The notes under the pieces are model-generated. The model was not told where the DNA came from, ran no database searches, and was given only the letters and a program-made list of their open reading frames with translations. Positions 1 to 9,827 of a stretch of 31,103 bases of DNA are shown here, piece by piece. The stretch spans positions 1 through 31,103 of the forward strand of contig PDHQ01000043.1 in the NCBI GenBank assembly GCA_003339415.1. The letters run 5' to 3'. This stretch comes from Ophiocordyceps camponoti-saundersi (nom. inval.) (taxonomy: Eukaryota > Ascomycota > Sordariomycetes > Hypocreales > Ophiocordycipitaceae). Position 1 is the first letter of the stretch; every line of letters starts with the position of its first letter. Both the position numbers and the translations under genes were made by a program.

Positions 1-96
1 TTATTAGTCTTCTTATTAGTCTTCTTATTAGTCTTCTTATTAGTCTTCTTATTAGTCTTTTTATTACTCTTTTTATTAGTCTTTTTATTAGTCTTT
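1..96. repeat. 12-bp tandem repeat (TTATTAGTCTTC-type)
   Basis: Eight consecutive 12-bp units. The first four read TTATTAGTCTTC; the later ones read TTATTAGTCTTT, with one TTATTACTCTTT. The array runs off the left window edge, so its true length is unknown. It is not a telomere repeat. The C-to-T variants at unit ends fit the RIP-like composition of the surroundings. Confidence 0.85.
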
Positions 97-451
97 TAAC
101 TATTTATTACTCTTCTAAATCTTTTTATTACTTTTTTTATTAATCTTTTTATTACTTTTTTTTATTAATCTTTTTATTACTTTTTTTATTAATCTTTTTT
201 ATAATCTTATATTATTATTATTATAATTTTAACTTATTATATAATATATTATAATTTTATAATATTACTTTATTTTTTTTACTTATTAATATTTTTATTT
301 TTTTTACTTTTCTTAACTTTTTATAAGAGTAATTATACTTAAAAACCTTTTTATATTACTTACCTTTTTCTTTCTTTTATTTAAAATATTAAATAATTAT
401 ATTTTAAAAAAAAATTATAAAAATCATAAACTCGTAATTTAAATTATCTCT
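97..451. other. AT-rich low-complexity DNA
   Basis: Degenerate 24–25-bp units of the form ATTAATCTTTTTATTACTTTTTTT occur about three times (roughly 130–205). These are followed by almost pure A/T sequence. No gene or RNA is visible. Confidence 0.6.
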
Positions 452-573
452 AAAAAAATCACTTATAAGTGATTTTTTCACGCTAGTGATTTAAATTATA
501 AAAAATCACTTACTAAGTAAAAATCGGTGATTTAAATCACGAAAAATCACATCACTTATAAGTGATTTTTTAA
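452..573. repeat. Cluster of ATCACTTATAAGTGAT palindromes
   Basis: A perfect palindrome, AAATCACTTATAAGTGATTT, occurs near 456–475 and its core again near 551–566. Between them lie related half-sites: AGTGATTTAAAT, AAATCACTTACTAAG and GGTGATTTAAATCAC. The arrangement resembles packed inverted-repeat ends of a DNA transposon or a palindromic miniature element, altered by RIP. No target duplication was identified, so the element class is open. Confidence 0.55.
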
Positions 574-660
574 CCCTATAATTTTTTTCGAACCCTAAGT
601 ATAAGTAACTTCGAGTATATATTACTATTATTATAATTTTTTTCCTCCTATTATCTTTAA

Positions 661-1185
661 AAAGATCTTATCCCTATCGTTATCTTAAGGTTATTTTACC
701 GCGTAATAATATATCCTTTTAGTATTATATCGCGTAGTAAAGCCCTTAATAGCTTTTATATATATTTTAATAAAAAAGGGAATCTTTTTAATAGCGGCCC
801 GCTTAATAATAATATTCTATATATTAATATAAAAACGCCTAAAAAAACGCTAAAGAAGATAAATACGGTAATACCGAAGAAGATTATAAGAATACTAAGC
901 GGTAAGGGCCTAAAGCGTAAGTAATTTAGTATATATCCGTAAAAGATATATTAACGCGTTATAGGAATACTAAGTTAAAGTTCGCTAGCGATAATTACCG
1001 AAAAAAATAAAGGTAGTAAAATACTAAAAAAAGCGTAAAAGCTAAAATTTATAATAACTAAGGTAATTAACGCGGATAAGGAGATAACTATCTATTCTAA
1101 GCTAGAGATAAGTAATAAAATATTAAAAAAGGCGTAAAAGCTTATATCTAAAGCTAAAAGTAGCCCGGCCGAGAAATAGCGCGTT
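661..1185 (+). pseudogene. Unrecognised degraded coding relic, left part
   Basis: Read in the plus frame starting at 661, this stretch gives a lysine-rich, coding-like protein broken only by TAA and TAG codons of the kind RIP makes from CAA, CAG or TGG. The frame reaches the 5-bp target site GCGTT (1181–1185) of the inserted chromovirus. It resumes exactly in frame at 7204 when the element and one copy of the duplication are removed. The section near 840–1140 (a TPKKT motif followed by a K/E-rich stretch) faintly recalls the tail of fungal pogo-type transposases, but I cannot confirm that. Start codon and function are unknown. Confidence 0.45.
1181..1185. repeat. Target-site duplication GCGTT (left copy)
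   Basis: GCGTT immediately flanks the left LTR (which starts at 1186). It is identical to 7199–7203 immediately after the right LTR. A 5-bp duplication is normal for Ty3/Gypsy integration and fixes the element boundaries. Confidence 0.9.
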
Positions 1186-1555
1186 TATTACGGCCGTGGA
1201 ATACGTTAAGTAAATAATAGTATTAGCACTATAAATAAAGATTCTAAGCTAAGGAGAAAGGAAAGAAAAGAGGAAAAACTCTTATAGGCGAAATCTTAGT
1301 AAAATATATAAAGGCACGTGCTAGTAGAGATAGGAGAGGGTATAAGGAAATCCTAGTAAAAGGTTAACTCTATTTCCGGGTAATTTCCTACTAAGGTCTT
1401 CCTAGGGATTTTACGATAAGGTTTCCGAGGTTACGTAACTATAGTTAGAAATCCTCGGAAATTACCGTAAAATATCTAGGGGAAATCCTTATAAAATCCT
1501 TAGAAATTACCGTAAAATATTTATAGGAAATCCTTATAAAAGCTAGCGCGTAATA
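1186..1555 (-). repeat. 3' LTR of the first chromovirus
   Basis: 370 bp, aligning without gaps to 6829–7198 with about 21 differences, all transitions. It is the 3' LTR because the element lies on the minus strand. It keeps GCACGTGC near 1315, where the other LTR has GTATATAT, but it has lost CpG-containing sites (GTCGAC became GTTAAC) that the other copy retains. Confidence 0.93.
1458..1547. repeat. 45-bp tandem duplication inside the LTR
   Basis: Two units of GAAATTACCGTAAAATAT followed by GGAAATCCTTATAAAA start at 1458 and 1503, a 45-bp period. The same pair is present in the right LTR, so the duplication predates this insertion. In an LTR such repeats may be promoter elements, but that is inference only. 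Confidence 0.8.
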
Positions 1556-1566
1556 CTACCTCCTAA
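1556..1566 (-). other. Polypurine tract of the first chromovirus
   Basis: On the minus strand the bases just before the 3' LTR read TTAGGAGGTAG. This is purine-rich, as expected for the plus-strand primer of reverse transcription, and supports the minus orientation. Confidence 0.65.
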
Positions 1567-1694
1567 CGAAAGTCTTAATATACCTATTAAGACTAGTAAT
1601 AGCGGCTATATAGTTAGGTGCTTATAGAAATAGCTATATTATCTTAGGCGTTATCTTAATACTTACGATCTATAATAGCGGCTTTAACTTAGTA

Positions 1695-4600
1695 CTAAAA
1701 GTTAATAAGCGGACTAGCGGCGTTAGGGAAACGGTTATAGAATTCCTTAAGGGCTATAAGCGCGTGACGGAAATTCCTAGTAAGGTACTACGTCTTGTTT
1801 AGATCGTAACTACGCTAGCGGACTTAATATTCTAACTAACAACGCCGCCCGGTAACCCGAGATTAGAGGATCTGCTTAACCTCCTATTCTAATATATTAT
1901 CGATATCTTCCGGTTTTACGGGAGATATCTCTTATCCGGGTAACGGATCTATAGTAGCTTTCCGAAAATAATTAGTATAGAATAAGTTCGTTATCCGGTA
2001 GCTATTTAGTAGGTTAAGGATATAGCTATAGCCTTATTCCTCGATAATCGTAAAAGGTCCTAACTATTACGCGTCGAGGCGCGTTATAAGTGCGGTTATA
2101 GAGAAGCCCTTATAGCTAAGGAATACTTTATCGCCGACCGTAAAGTCTGCTAGGCGACGCTTCTTATTTGCTTATATTTCCTACTTATAGCGAGCGTTCT
2201 TAGCAGCGGTTTAAGCCTACTATTATATTTCCTACGCGTAGGAGATAAGTTTACGGGCCGTAGTAATCGGGCCTAAGGCGGTCGAGGGATCCGGGGGACT
2301 AGCTACTAAGAGGGGGTTCCGTATATCCTTACTAAGGGCGACTATAAGCGGTGCTATACTAATTAAAGCGTGCTACGAGGAGTTATACGCGAAATCTAGC
2401 GCGGGAAGGAAAGTATTTTAATTATCCTAATATTTATTTATATAAAACCGTAGCCTTTAGTTTAGATACTAGTTAGTTACTTTTACGCTACCTTATATTT
2501 ATAGGTATAGGGTACTACCGTAGCAATACTTAATATTAGTTAGTTAATTAATTTCCTTAAGAAATCCCGAGACGAATAAGCTAGCGTTATTAGTAATCTA
2601 TATATTTAGTATACTAAAGAGATAATAAAGGTATTGGAAATAACGTCTAGCAAGTACCTCTACTATATTATTCTTCTTACCGGGCAACGTGACGATAATC
2701 CGGCTAAGCTTATAAATAAAGGTCTAAACGTAATTATACCTAAAGCGGTCTTCTAATATAACTTTCCTATTATAGGTAATATACTCCTATATAGATATCG
2801 GGATAGGCAGAGGGTATAGTAAACTTAGGGTCTTATCCCGCGGTATCTTATTTCTTTAATACTTATAGTAGTTATAGATATACTAATAGATATCTCGCTT
2901 TATTCCGGGCTAGTAGTAATTTTGCTAAAATATCTAAGTAATCTTATTCTAGCTACCGTAAGCGAAGATAGCTAGCTTATATATATTCCGAATTAGGGTA
3001 ATATAAAGGAAAAGCCTCTTCTAATTATCCTACTTAGGAATAATTAGGAGGTTACCGTAGAATCCGAGATCCTAGCTTACGTTCTCCTCCTAAATTAGTC
3101 GTACTAACTCTGCTCCTAATAGGGCAGAGTCTTCTCCGAGGCGGACTAAGGTAATTATAGGGGTTAGGGTCGGGATTTCGAATTTAAGGCTTTCCGGAGG
3201 AATTATTATAAGCGTCCTTTCCTCTTTCTTACGGGCTTTTACGGTTAGAAGCTTAGCTATCTTACGCGAGAGGGTATCGGTAGCTATATTTAACCGGCTA
3301 GGTTAATATAGGAAATAGATATTAAACTAAGCGAGGAAATCGGACTATCGGACTTAGCAGATAGAGAGTAGTCTTTTCGTTATAAAGTAAACTAGGGCCT
3401 TATAGTCCGTAACTACGTTAAACTTTTAACCGAGTAATTCCGGGTAAAAGTGCTCGAGGTTTTATACGATAGCGAGAAGTTTACGGTCCTAGATTAGGTA
3501 CGCACGCTTAGCTAGGTTTATCGTCTTCGAGAAGAAACTTATAAGCTTCTACGTTTAGTTATCTTACTATTACTAAAGTATACTAGCGGTAGCGTTCTAA
3601 GAGGCGTCGGTCTTAAGTCGGGTTAGGAGCTTTAGTCGGAAGAAAGTAAGTATTAGGGCTTAGGTAGCTAGTTTTTTTATCTTATTAAAAGCCTCCTTCT
3701 ATTCCGGTCTAAGCTTAAAGGCGATATCTTTCTTTAGAAGATAGTTTAAGGGTTCCGCGGTAGTACTAATATAATAATAGAAAATCCGGATAAAGTTATA
3801 TAGTCCTACGAATAAGCGGATAGCTTTATAATCCTAAAGATCCTCGAACTTCTAATCTTAGATTACTTATACCTTATAGGAGTCTACGCTTATTCCTTAG
3901 CCTATATATAATATTACCTTAAGGTAATTAATTTCCGTAACGTTAAATTTTAATTTCTAGATATCCCTTTATAAGTTCGCCTAATATAGACGCTAGATTA
4001 TTTCTTAGCACTCCTTTTAATACTCCTCTTCTTCGCTATTCGAGTAAATTAATATATTATCGGCGTACGTATTCGCGTAGCGGTCGAGGAGATTATAAAG
4101 TTAAGCGTTAATAAAGTTCTAGAACTAGGCGGGCCTTATTTTAAGGCTAAACGGAAGAATAAGCTAACGGAATATACCGAACCTCGTATAGAAAGCCGTA
4201 AGGTACTTAGAGTTAGGGTTAAGATAGAGACGGTAAAACGCTTAAATAATATCGATTTTTAAGAACCGTTTCGCCTCCTAGTAGCTAAACGCTATACTTT
4301 CTAGGGAGAGAGCGGGCGAGATCCGACTTTTTAAGTAATCGTTTATCTATTAGTAATTAATATAAAAACGTCGGGCTATCGAGTACGGCTTCGGGGCGAA
4401 GAGGATAGAGGCGGCGTAAGGGCTAGCGTTTAGCTTAATAAAACTAATCTCGAGTAAGTAATCTATAGTCTCCTTTTCTAAAAGTAGGTATTTTACGAGT
4501 ATCCTATAAGAAGGAGGCCTTACCGGGTTTAGGGGCTTTTCGAGTTCTAGGGTTATATTATAGCTAGGCTAAGGACTAGTAAAAATATAGGCTTCCTTCT

Positions 4601-5760
4601 TACTAAAGAATCCTTCGAGGTGCGCAAGGGCCGGAGGAATTACGCTACGTACGTAAGCGATATACTCTAATTCTTCTCCTTAAGGGAAGGGGATTTCCTA
4701 TCCTATATACGTATAGCTAGCCGGGCTTAGCTTCGCGATCGTAGTTAGGTTATTATCGTTATCTTCTAATATTATAAATATTATAAGTATTAATAGGGTT
4801 ATCTTTTCTTATCGCGTATAGCGGGGGTTTTACTAAACCTAGCGGATAAGTTACTTTCTTAAAGCGCCCTTATTTACGTTATCGGCGTCCTAGTTATCTT
4901 AGGTTATAGTTTAAGCTAGCTTCTTTTCCTTCGCGGGCTATATAAAGTCTTTCTTCCTCTACAAGCGAAGGAGGATCCGATACTTACGCTTATCCTAACG
5001 GAGAAGGCGGTTCCGGCGTTCCGCGTCCGCTTAGATAACCGGGTCCGGGTTTCCGGTAAAAAGGGGCTTCTTAAGTAATAGGATTAAGGGCGAGTACTTA
5101 GCGAGGGTAGGTAAGTTATCTAGCTAAACTAGTTTCCGGGCCGCGTAGTCGAGTAATAACCTCTTCTTAGCTATCTAGAATAGGCCGATAAAGAGATCTT
5201 AAGCGTAGTCGGTTACTTAGCAGATTTCCCGCGGAAAATACTATCTATTAATTACTAAGGTAACGATTAGGTGCTTACGAACTAAGCTAGCTTAATAGCC
5301 TTAGAAGTTAACGAGGGGGATAGGATAGATAGGGATAAGCTTAGCGCTTAGGCGCTTTACTACTTACTTCGCGAAACGATAACTAACTAGGAGATAAGCG
5401 TCTACTCCGGTATTATATAAGGTAAAGGTATAAAAAGTAATACTATTAACTTAAACTTAACTATTAATAGTAAATAACTCTCTTATTTTCTATCCTATAT
5501 ACGATATTTTCGGGATTATTAAGGAGCCTTATAATAGTCCTATTCTTTTCCCGAATTAAAGTTATCTAATCGAATAGAATCGGGCAGGGGTATCTAAACT
5601 CTAAAAACTCTCCCTATCTTCTATCGGTCGGGGTAGTCCTTAGCTATATAGCTCTTCTTACTATAAGTAAAATAGGTGCCGTTTTCCTAATAAACCTTTT
5701 TTTTATTTTCGCTTAGGGGCTAGCTTTTCTAAGTTATAGTCATAGTCTTTTTTTACGTAG
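1695..5760 (-). pseudogene. Gag-Pol relic of the first chromovirus (zinc knuckle, RT, RNase H, integrase, chromodomain)
   Basis: Domains are seen by translating the minus strand and allowing for RIP changes. A CCHC-type zinc knuckle of Gag lies near 5620–5700, with its Cys and His codons mostly turned to Tyr or stop. The RT palm motif near 4043–4067 reads YADNILIYS: the second catalytic Asp is now AAT (4056–4058) instead of GAT. An RNase H KTDAS motif lies near 3600–3615, the GDKVFLS/GPF integrase C-terminal module near 2055–2150, and a chromodomain with aromatic-cage-like residues near 1750–1900. RT, RNase H, GPF and the terminal TAG (1695–1697) share one frame with no indels. The zinc knuckle is in another frame, which could reflect programmed frameshifting or decay. 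Left boundary is clear; right boundary is approximate because no start codon is secure. Confidence 0.85.
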
Positions 5761-6828
5761 TTAAAGTAGTCCTATTAACTTATTAGGATTTCCGGGCAAT
5801 TTTACAGCGGGTAAACTCCTTTTTCCTATAAAATATAGCGTTTTTTATATACTCGTAGAATTCCTTATACGTTATACGTAAATCTTTAGCCTTTATAAGG
5901 AGGCTCGGGTTAAGATTAGCGGGTAGATAATTCTAAAGCGTATACTTAATCTAGGTTAGGGGAACTTAGGTCTTAGCCGCGAGGTAGTTAAACTCCGTAA
6001 GGAACTCCTAAATTTCCTACTTACCTATTAATAAAAAGTTTAGTTTATAAAGTTAGTCCGTAGCCTCGGCAAATTCGTTAAGATTTCCGTAAGTAAACTC
6101 TAAGTATTAGACTATCTCGGCTAATCCGGAAAAGGGGCGTTCCTCTAAATTATATCGGGTTTCTAAAAGTTTACGGGCTTTCCCTTTTAACGCGCAGAAT
6201 AATATACTTATCCGGTCCTACTTATCTCGAAAAGTTATCTTATCGGACCTTATCTTATCTTTTAGGTTCGTAAGGAAGGCACTAAAATCCTCCTTCTTAC
6301 CTAAAAACTTACTTACCTTCTTATAGCGAACTTTCGTAGAATTAGAATAGGAGGGGTTCGGCTATCTTACCGGGGTAACTAACGTAAAGATATCCTAAGT
6401 AGCTTTTCCGGTTAGGACGAATATCTTTTTATTTATACTAAATATAGTCGATATTTCTTAACGGGTTTTTTCCGCGTTCGGGTCTTAGTTTTTCTAAGTT
6501 AACTAACTTTAAAGTTTTATAACTTACGCTTATAGTTACGCTATCTCCGTATACTACTCTTATAGTATAGTTATACTAGTAGTATTTTAGGAAAAAGTAG
6601 CTATTATTATAGTTTAGTTTTCGCCGATATCCCGTTTTATTATAAGGTTAAGCGTCTCCGAGGCGAGTCTCCTTAATCGCTTAAGAGTCTATTTAGGGGC
6701 TCCGGATATACGTTTCGAAGCTAGTTATAGTTTAGGTTATATATAAGTTCTTTTCCGTCCTATACGGGGACGTAAAAATAGGGTATAGGTTTCTTAATCG
6801 CTCGCTAGCGAATTTAAGCTTAGAATAG

Positions 6829-7198
6829 TATTATAGCCGTAAAATACGTTAAGTAAATAATAATATTAGCACTATAAATAAAGATTCTAAGCTAAGGAGA
6901 AAGGAAAGAAAAGAGGAAAAACTCTTATAGGCGAAATCTTAGTAAAATATATAAAGGTATATATTAGTAGAGATAGGAGAGGGTATAAGGAAATCCTAGT
7001 AAAAGGTCGACTCTATTTCCGGGTAATTTCCTACCGAGGTCTTCCTAGGGATTTTACGATAAGGTTTCCGAGGTTACGTAACTATAGTCGGAAATCCTCG
7101 GAAATCACCGTAAAATATTTAGGGGAAATCCTTATAAAATCCTCAGAAATCACCGTAAAATATTTATAGGAAATCCTTATAAGAGCTAGCGCGTAATA
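6829..7198 (-). repeat. 5' LTR of the first chromovirus
   Basis: 370 bp, the partner of 1186–1555. As the upstream LTR of a minus-strand element it would have carried the promoter. It keeps several CA/CG sites lost in the other copy (for example AAATCACC and CCTCAG) and has lost others, so each LTR was mutated independently. Confidence 0.93.
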
Positions 7199-7203
7199 GC
7201 GTT
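7199..7203. repeat. Target-site duplication GCGTT (right copy)
   Basis: Identical to 1181–1185 and directly adjacent to the right LTR end at 7198. Confidence 0.9.
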
Positions 7204-9826
7204 AAGAGTAAAAAGGGTAAAGTAGCTAGGAAGAAGGTAAAAGCGCTAATTATAAAAAAAGTAGCTAAGGAGGAAAAGTCTCGTATTAAGGTAAAATAGG
7301 TAAAGCGTTTAGCGTTAAAGCGTACTAAAGTTACTAAAAAAATAAAGCCGAAGAAGAAAATTCGAAGTAATAAAGGTAAGAGTTATAAAACTAATATTAA
7401 AATAATATATTAATAAGTTATAAAAGTTAAAAGTATTAAATTTATAAAAAACTCTAATAAGGAAAATATAATAATAATCGATATAAAATAGTAAGTAAGG
7501 GTAAAAGAGTATTATACTTATATTAATCTTAATAAGTAAACTAAGAAGCGGTTTTTAGATTAGCTTTTCTTATTAAAAGAAAATAATAGCTATTTAGTAG
7601 TAATTAACGTAGCGTTAAAATAATATATATTAGATATAACTATTATAAAAGGATAAGAGAGAGCGGAGATTATAGCTATAAAATACTATATAGAGAAAAT
7701 ATAATCTATCTTAGCGCTTAGTAAGTAAAATTAGCTAAGGTTATATAAGAGTTAATATTAACTTAATATAATATCTATAAAAGCTAAGAAATTACTACCT
7801 AAAACTTAATATAAAAATCGCGGTAAGGGTAAATTTAATAAGCCGTAAGATAAAGAAATAGGAGGCTATATTTTAGAGGGTAACTTATTACGTAAAATAG
7901 TTATAAAAGTAATATTATCTTATAATTAAGAGGCCTTCGCTATTATATATATAATAGTATATAGCTATATTAGGTAAAAAGTAATATAAAAGTAAGTTAC
8001 GGCGATTCCTAAAGATTAGAGCGTATTACGTAAAGTTTATAATATAATCGCTAAGGAATTCGTCTAATATAAGGACGAAAGCTAAATCTCTAATTTAAGA
8101 AATATTTTAATATAAATAACTTAAGGCTAAGCGTTATTAAAACTTACTAAAAGTACCGATAAAAACCTATTAATAACTTACTTAGTAGCTATTATAAAAA
8201 AGATTAGTATAGCTTAAAAAGAAAAGGTAATATAGGAAATATATAATTTAGTACTAAACTATATAAGTATAATTATAAAAAAAGGTAAAATATACTTATT
8301 TAATAAAAACGCGATTATAGCGTAAGGAGTTTATAAAACTATCGCTAAGGAGTTTAGTAAGTATTACGTTAAGTAAGTAACTAAGGCGGAAAAGTCGCCG
8401 GAGGCGGCGAAACTTATTAGAAGCGTAGCCTAAGCGGGGAGGAATTAAAGCTAAGTTAACGGAGATATAGCGGAGATTATAGAAAAGTTTATTAAGATTA
8501 AAAGAGAAGAGGATAATATTAATAATAATAAAGCTAACCCGGAGCCGGAAATCGGGTATAAAAAGTAGATAAAATTATCTAATAATAAAAAGGAGAACGC
8601 TAATAAGGGAGAGGTTTATAATAAAGATAATAATAATAATAATAATAAGTTTAACGATAAAGATACGCTTAAGTAGAAAATAACTTATACTCGTAGCTAA
8701 GGTAAGGTAGGGGGGAAAGGGTAAGGATATATAAAGAGGTTTAAGAAAATATCCTATCTAAAATAGGAGAAAATTATTTAATATAATCTTAACTAGTATA
8801 TTAGGTATTTCCGGTTTTACTTAAAAAAATATATATTTTATATTATTAAGGATAAGATATTTAGCGTTAAGTATTAGTATTCTAAAATTAAAGCTTTTTA
8901 GTATAACCGTTATTAATATAAAAAGGTAACTTATACGCTTATTCCTATTAGTATATTAGGAAATTAGTTTAATTACGTAATAGTTATAAGGGAGCTAGGG
9001 TATATTTTTAACGTAATATATTACGAGGCCGGTTATATAATTAAAAAAAATAAGTTAGCCTTATTTAAGTAAAGGAGACTTAATATAGCTTAGATCGCTT
9101 AATACTTAGCGGAGTTATTTATAATAATATTAACCGCTTATATTTAGGAATATAAGCTTATAAGAATAAATAAAGTATTCGTTAAAGCTAGGGGGTAGTA
9201 TCGGGGTTTAATATAGTAGTAACGGGCGCTACTAACTACTAACTATTATATTTTCGGAATAATTACCTTAAGAAAGGGCCTAAAACCGCCGGAGTTTTTT
9301 TTAGATAAAGAGGGGCATTTTTAGCTTATAAGAAAAGGAGAACTTATAATAATATACTAAAAATTATTATTATTACTCTATCTTCTCTTAAGGGATAAAG
9401 GATATATTAAGTAGGAGGTAGCGCTAGCTTATATATATAAGCGGATAGAGAGAGTCTTACGTAGCCTTATAAATAAGAAATTTAAGCTATAGAAAATATT
9501 AATTTATAAATATTTTAATATATACGCTCCGTATAGCGAGATTAACGCTTACGAGTATATTACGGTTAAGAAGATAAAGTATACTATAAAGGCGGAGAAA
9601 GTAGCTTAGGAGAAGATAGCGCGAATACTTTAAATTAAGAAGAAACTACTAATAAGTTAAGAGTCGGGGGTAAAATATGCTTATAACGAAGATAAAGAGA
9701 ACGAGGATATTTAATAAGTTTATTAATTTAAATAAAATAAGAAAGCGTAATTAAAGTAAGTATAGAAGTAGATAAGGTAATAGGTACGTAGATAAGTAAA
9801 TAAGGTAAGTATATAAATTTAGGAGA
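7204..9826 (+). pseudogene. Unrecognised degraded coding relic, right part
   Basis: Continues the plus-strand frame of 661–1185. Checked codon positions near 7204, 8140 and 9262 lie in one frame, so about 870 codons here (about 1,050 with the left part) carry no visible frameshift, only RIP-type stops and substitutions. The product is lysine-rich at its start, has an Asn-rich low-complexity run near 8615–8650, and contains coding-like segments such as TLRKGLKPPEFFLDKEGHF near 9265–9322. I recognise no domain. It runs tail to tail into the second chromovirus pol, whose stop is at 9828. It could be an old transposon protein or a gene captured by the nest. Confidence 0.45.
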
Positions 9827-9827
9827 A

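Larger units (their letters stand above)
1186..7198 (-). mobile_element. RIP-inactivated Ty3/Gypsy chromovirus, complete with both LTRs
   Basis: This 6,013-bp element has two 370-bp direct LTRs (1186–1555 and 6829–7198) and a perfect 5-bp target duplication. Orientation is minus: the purine-rich AGGAGGTAG tract lies directly before the left (3') LTR, and the domains run right to left as Gag zinc knuckle, reverse transcriptase, RNase H, integrase GPY/F module and chromodomain. This is the Ty3/Gypsy order (RT before integrase), and the chromodomain places it among chromoviruses. Both LTR ends read TATTA/TAATA, as expected if TGTTA...TAACA ends had undergone RIP. It splits an older plus-strand relic, so it is the younger of the two. 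Many in-frame TAA/TAG codons and an altered RT active site make it non-autonomous. The primer-binding site was not identified. Confidence 0.93.

Noticed and set aside
1..96. CRISPR or telomere array
   Set aside because: Units are directly abutting 12-mers without spacers and do not match TTAGGG-type telomeres.
661..9826. Starship captain (DUF3435 tyrosine recombinase) or reverse transcriptase for the unknown plus-strand relic
   Set aside because: No tyrosine-recombinase or RT motif could be recognised in the frame, even allowing for RIP changes.
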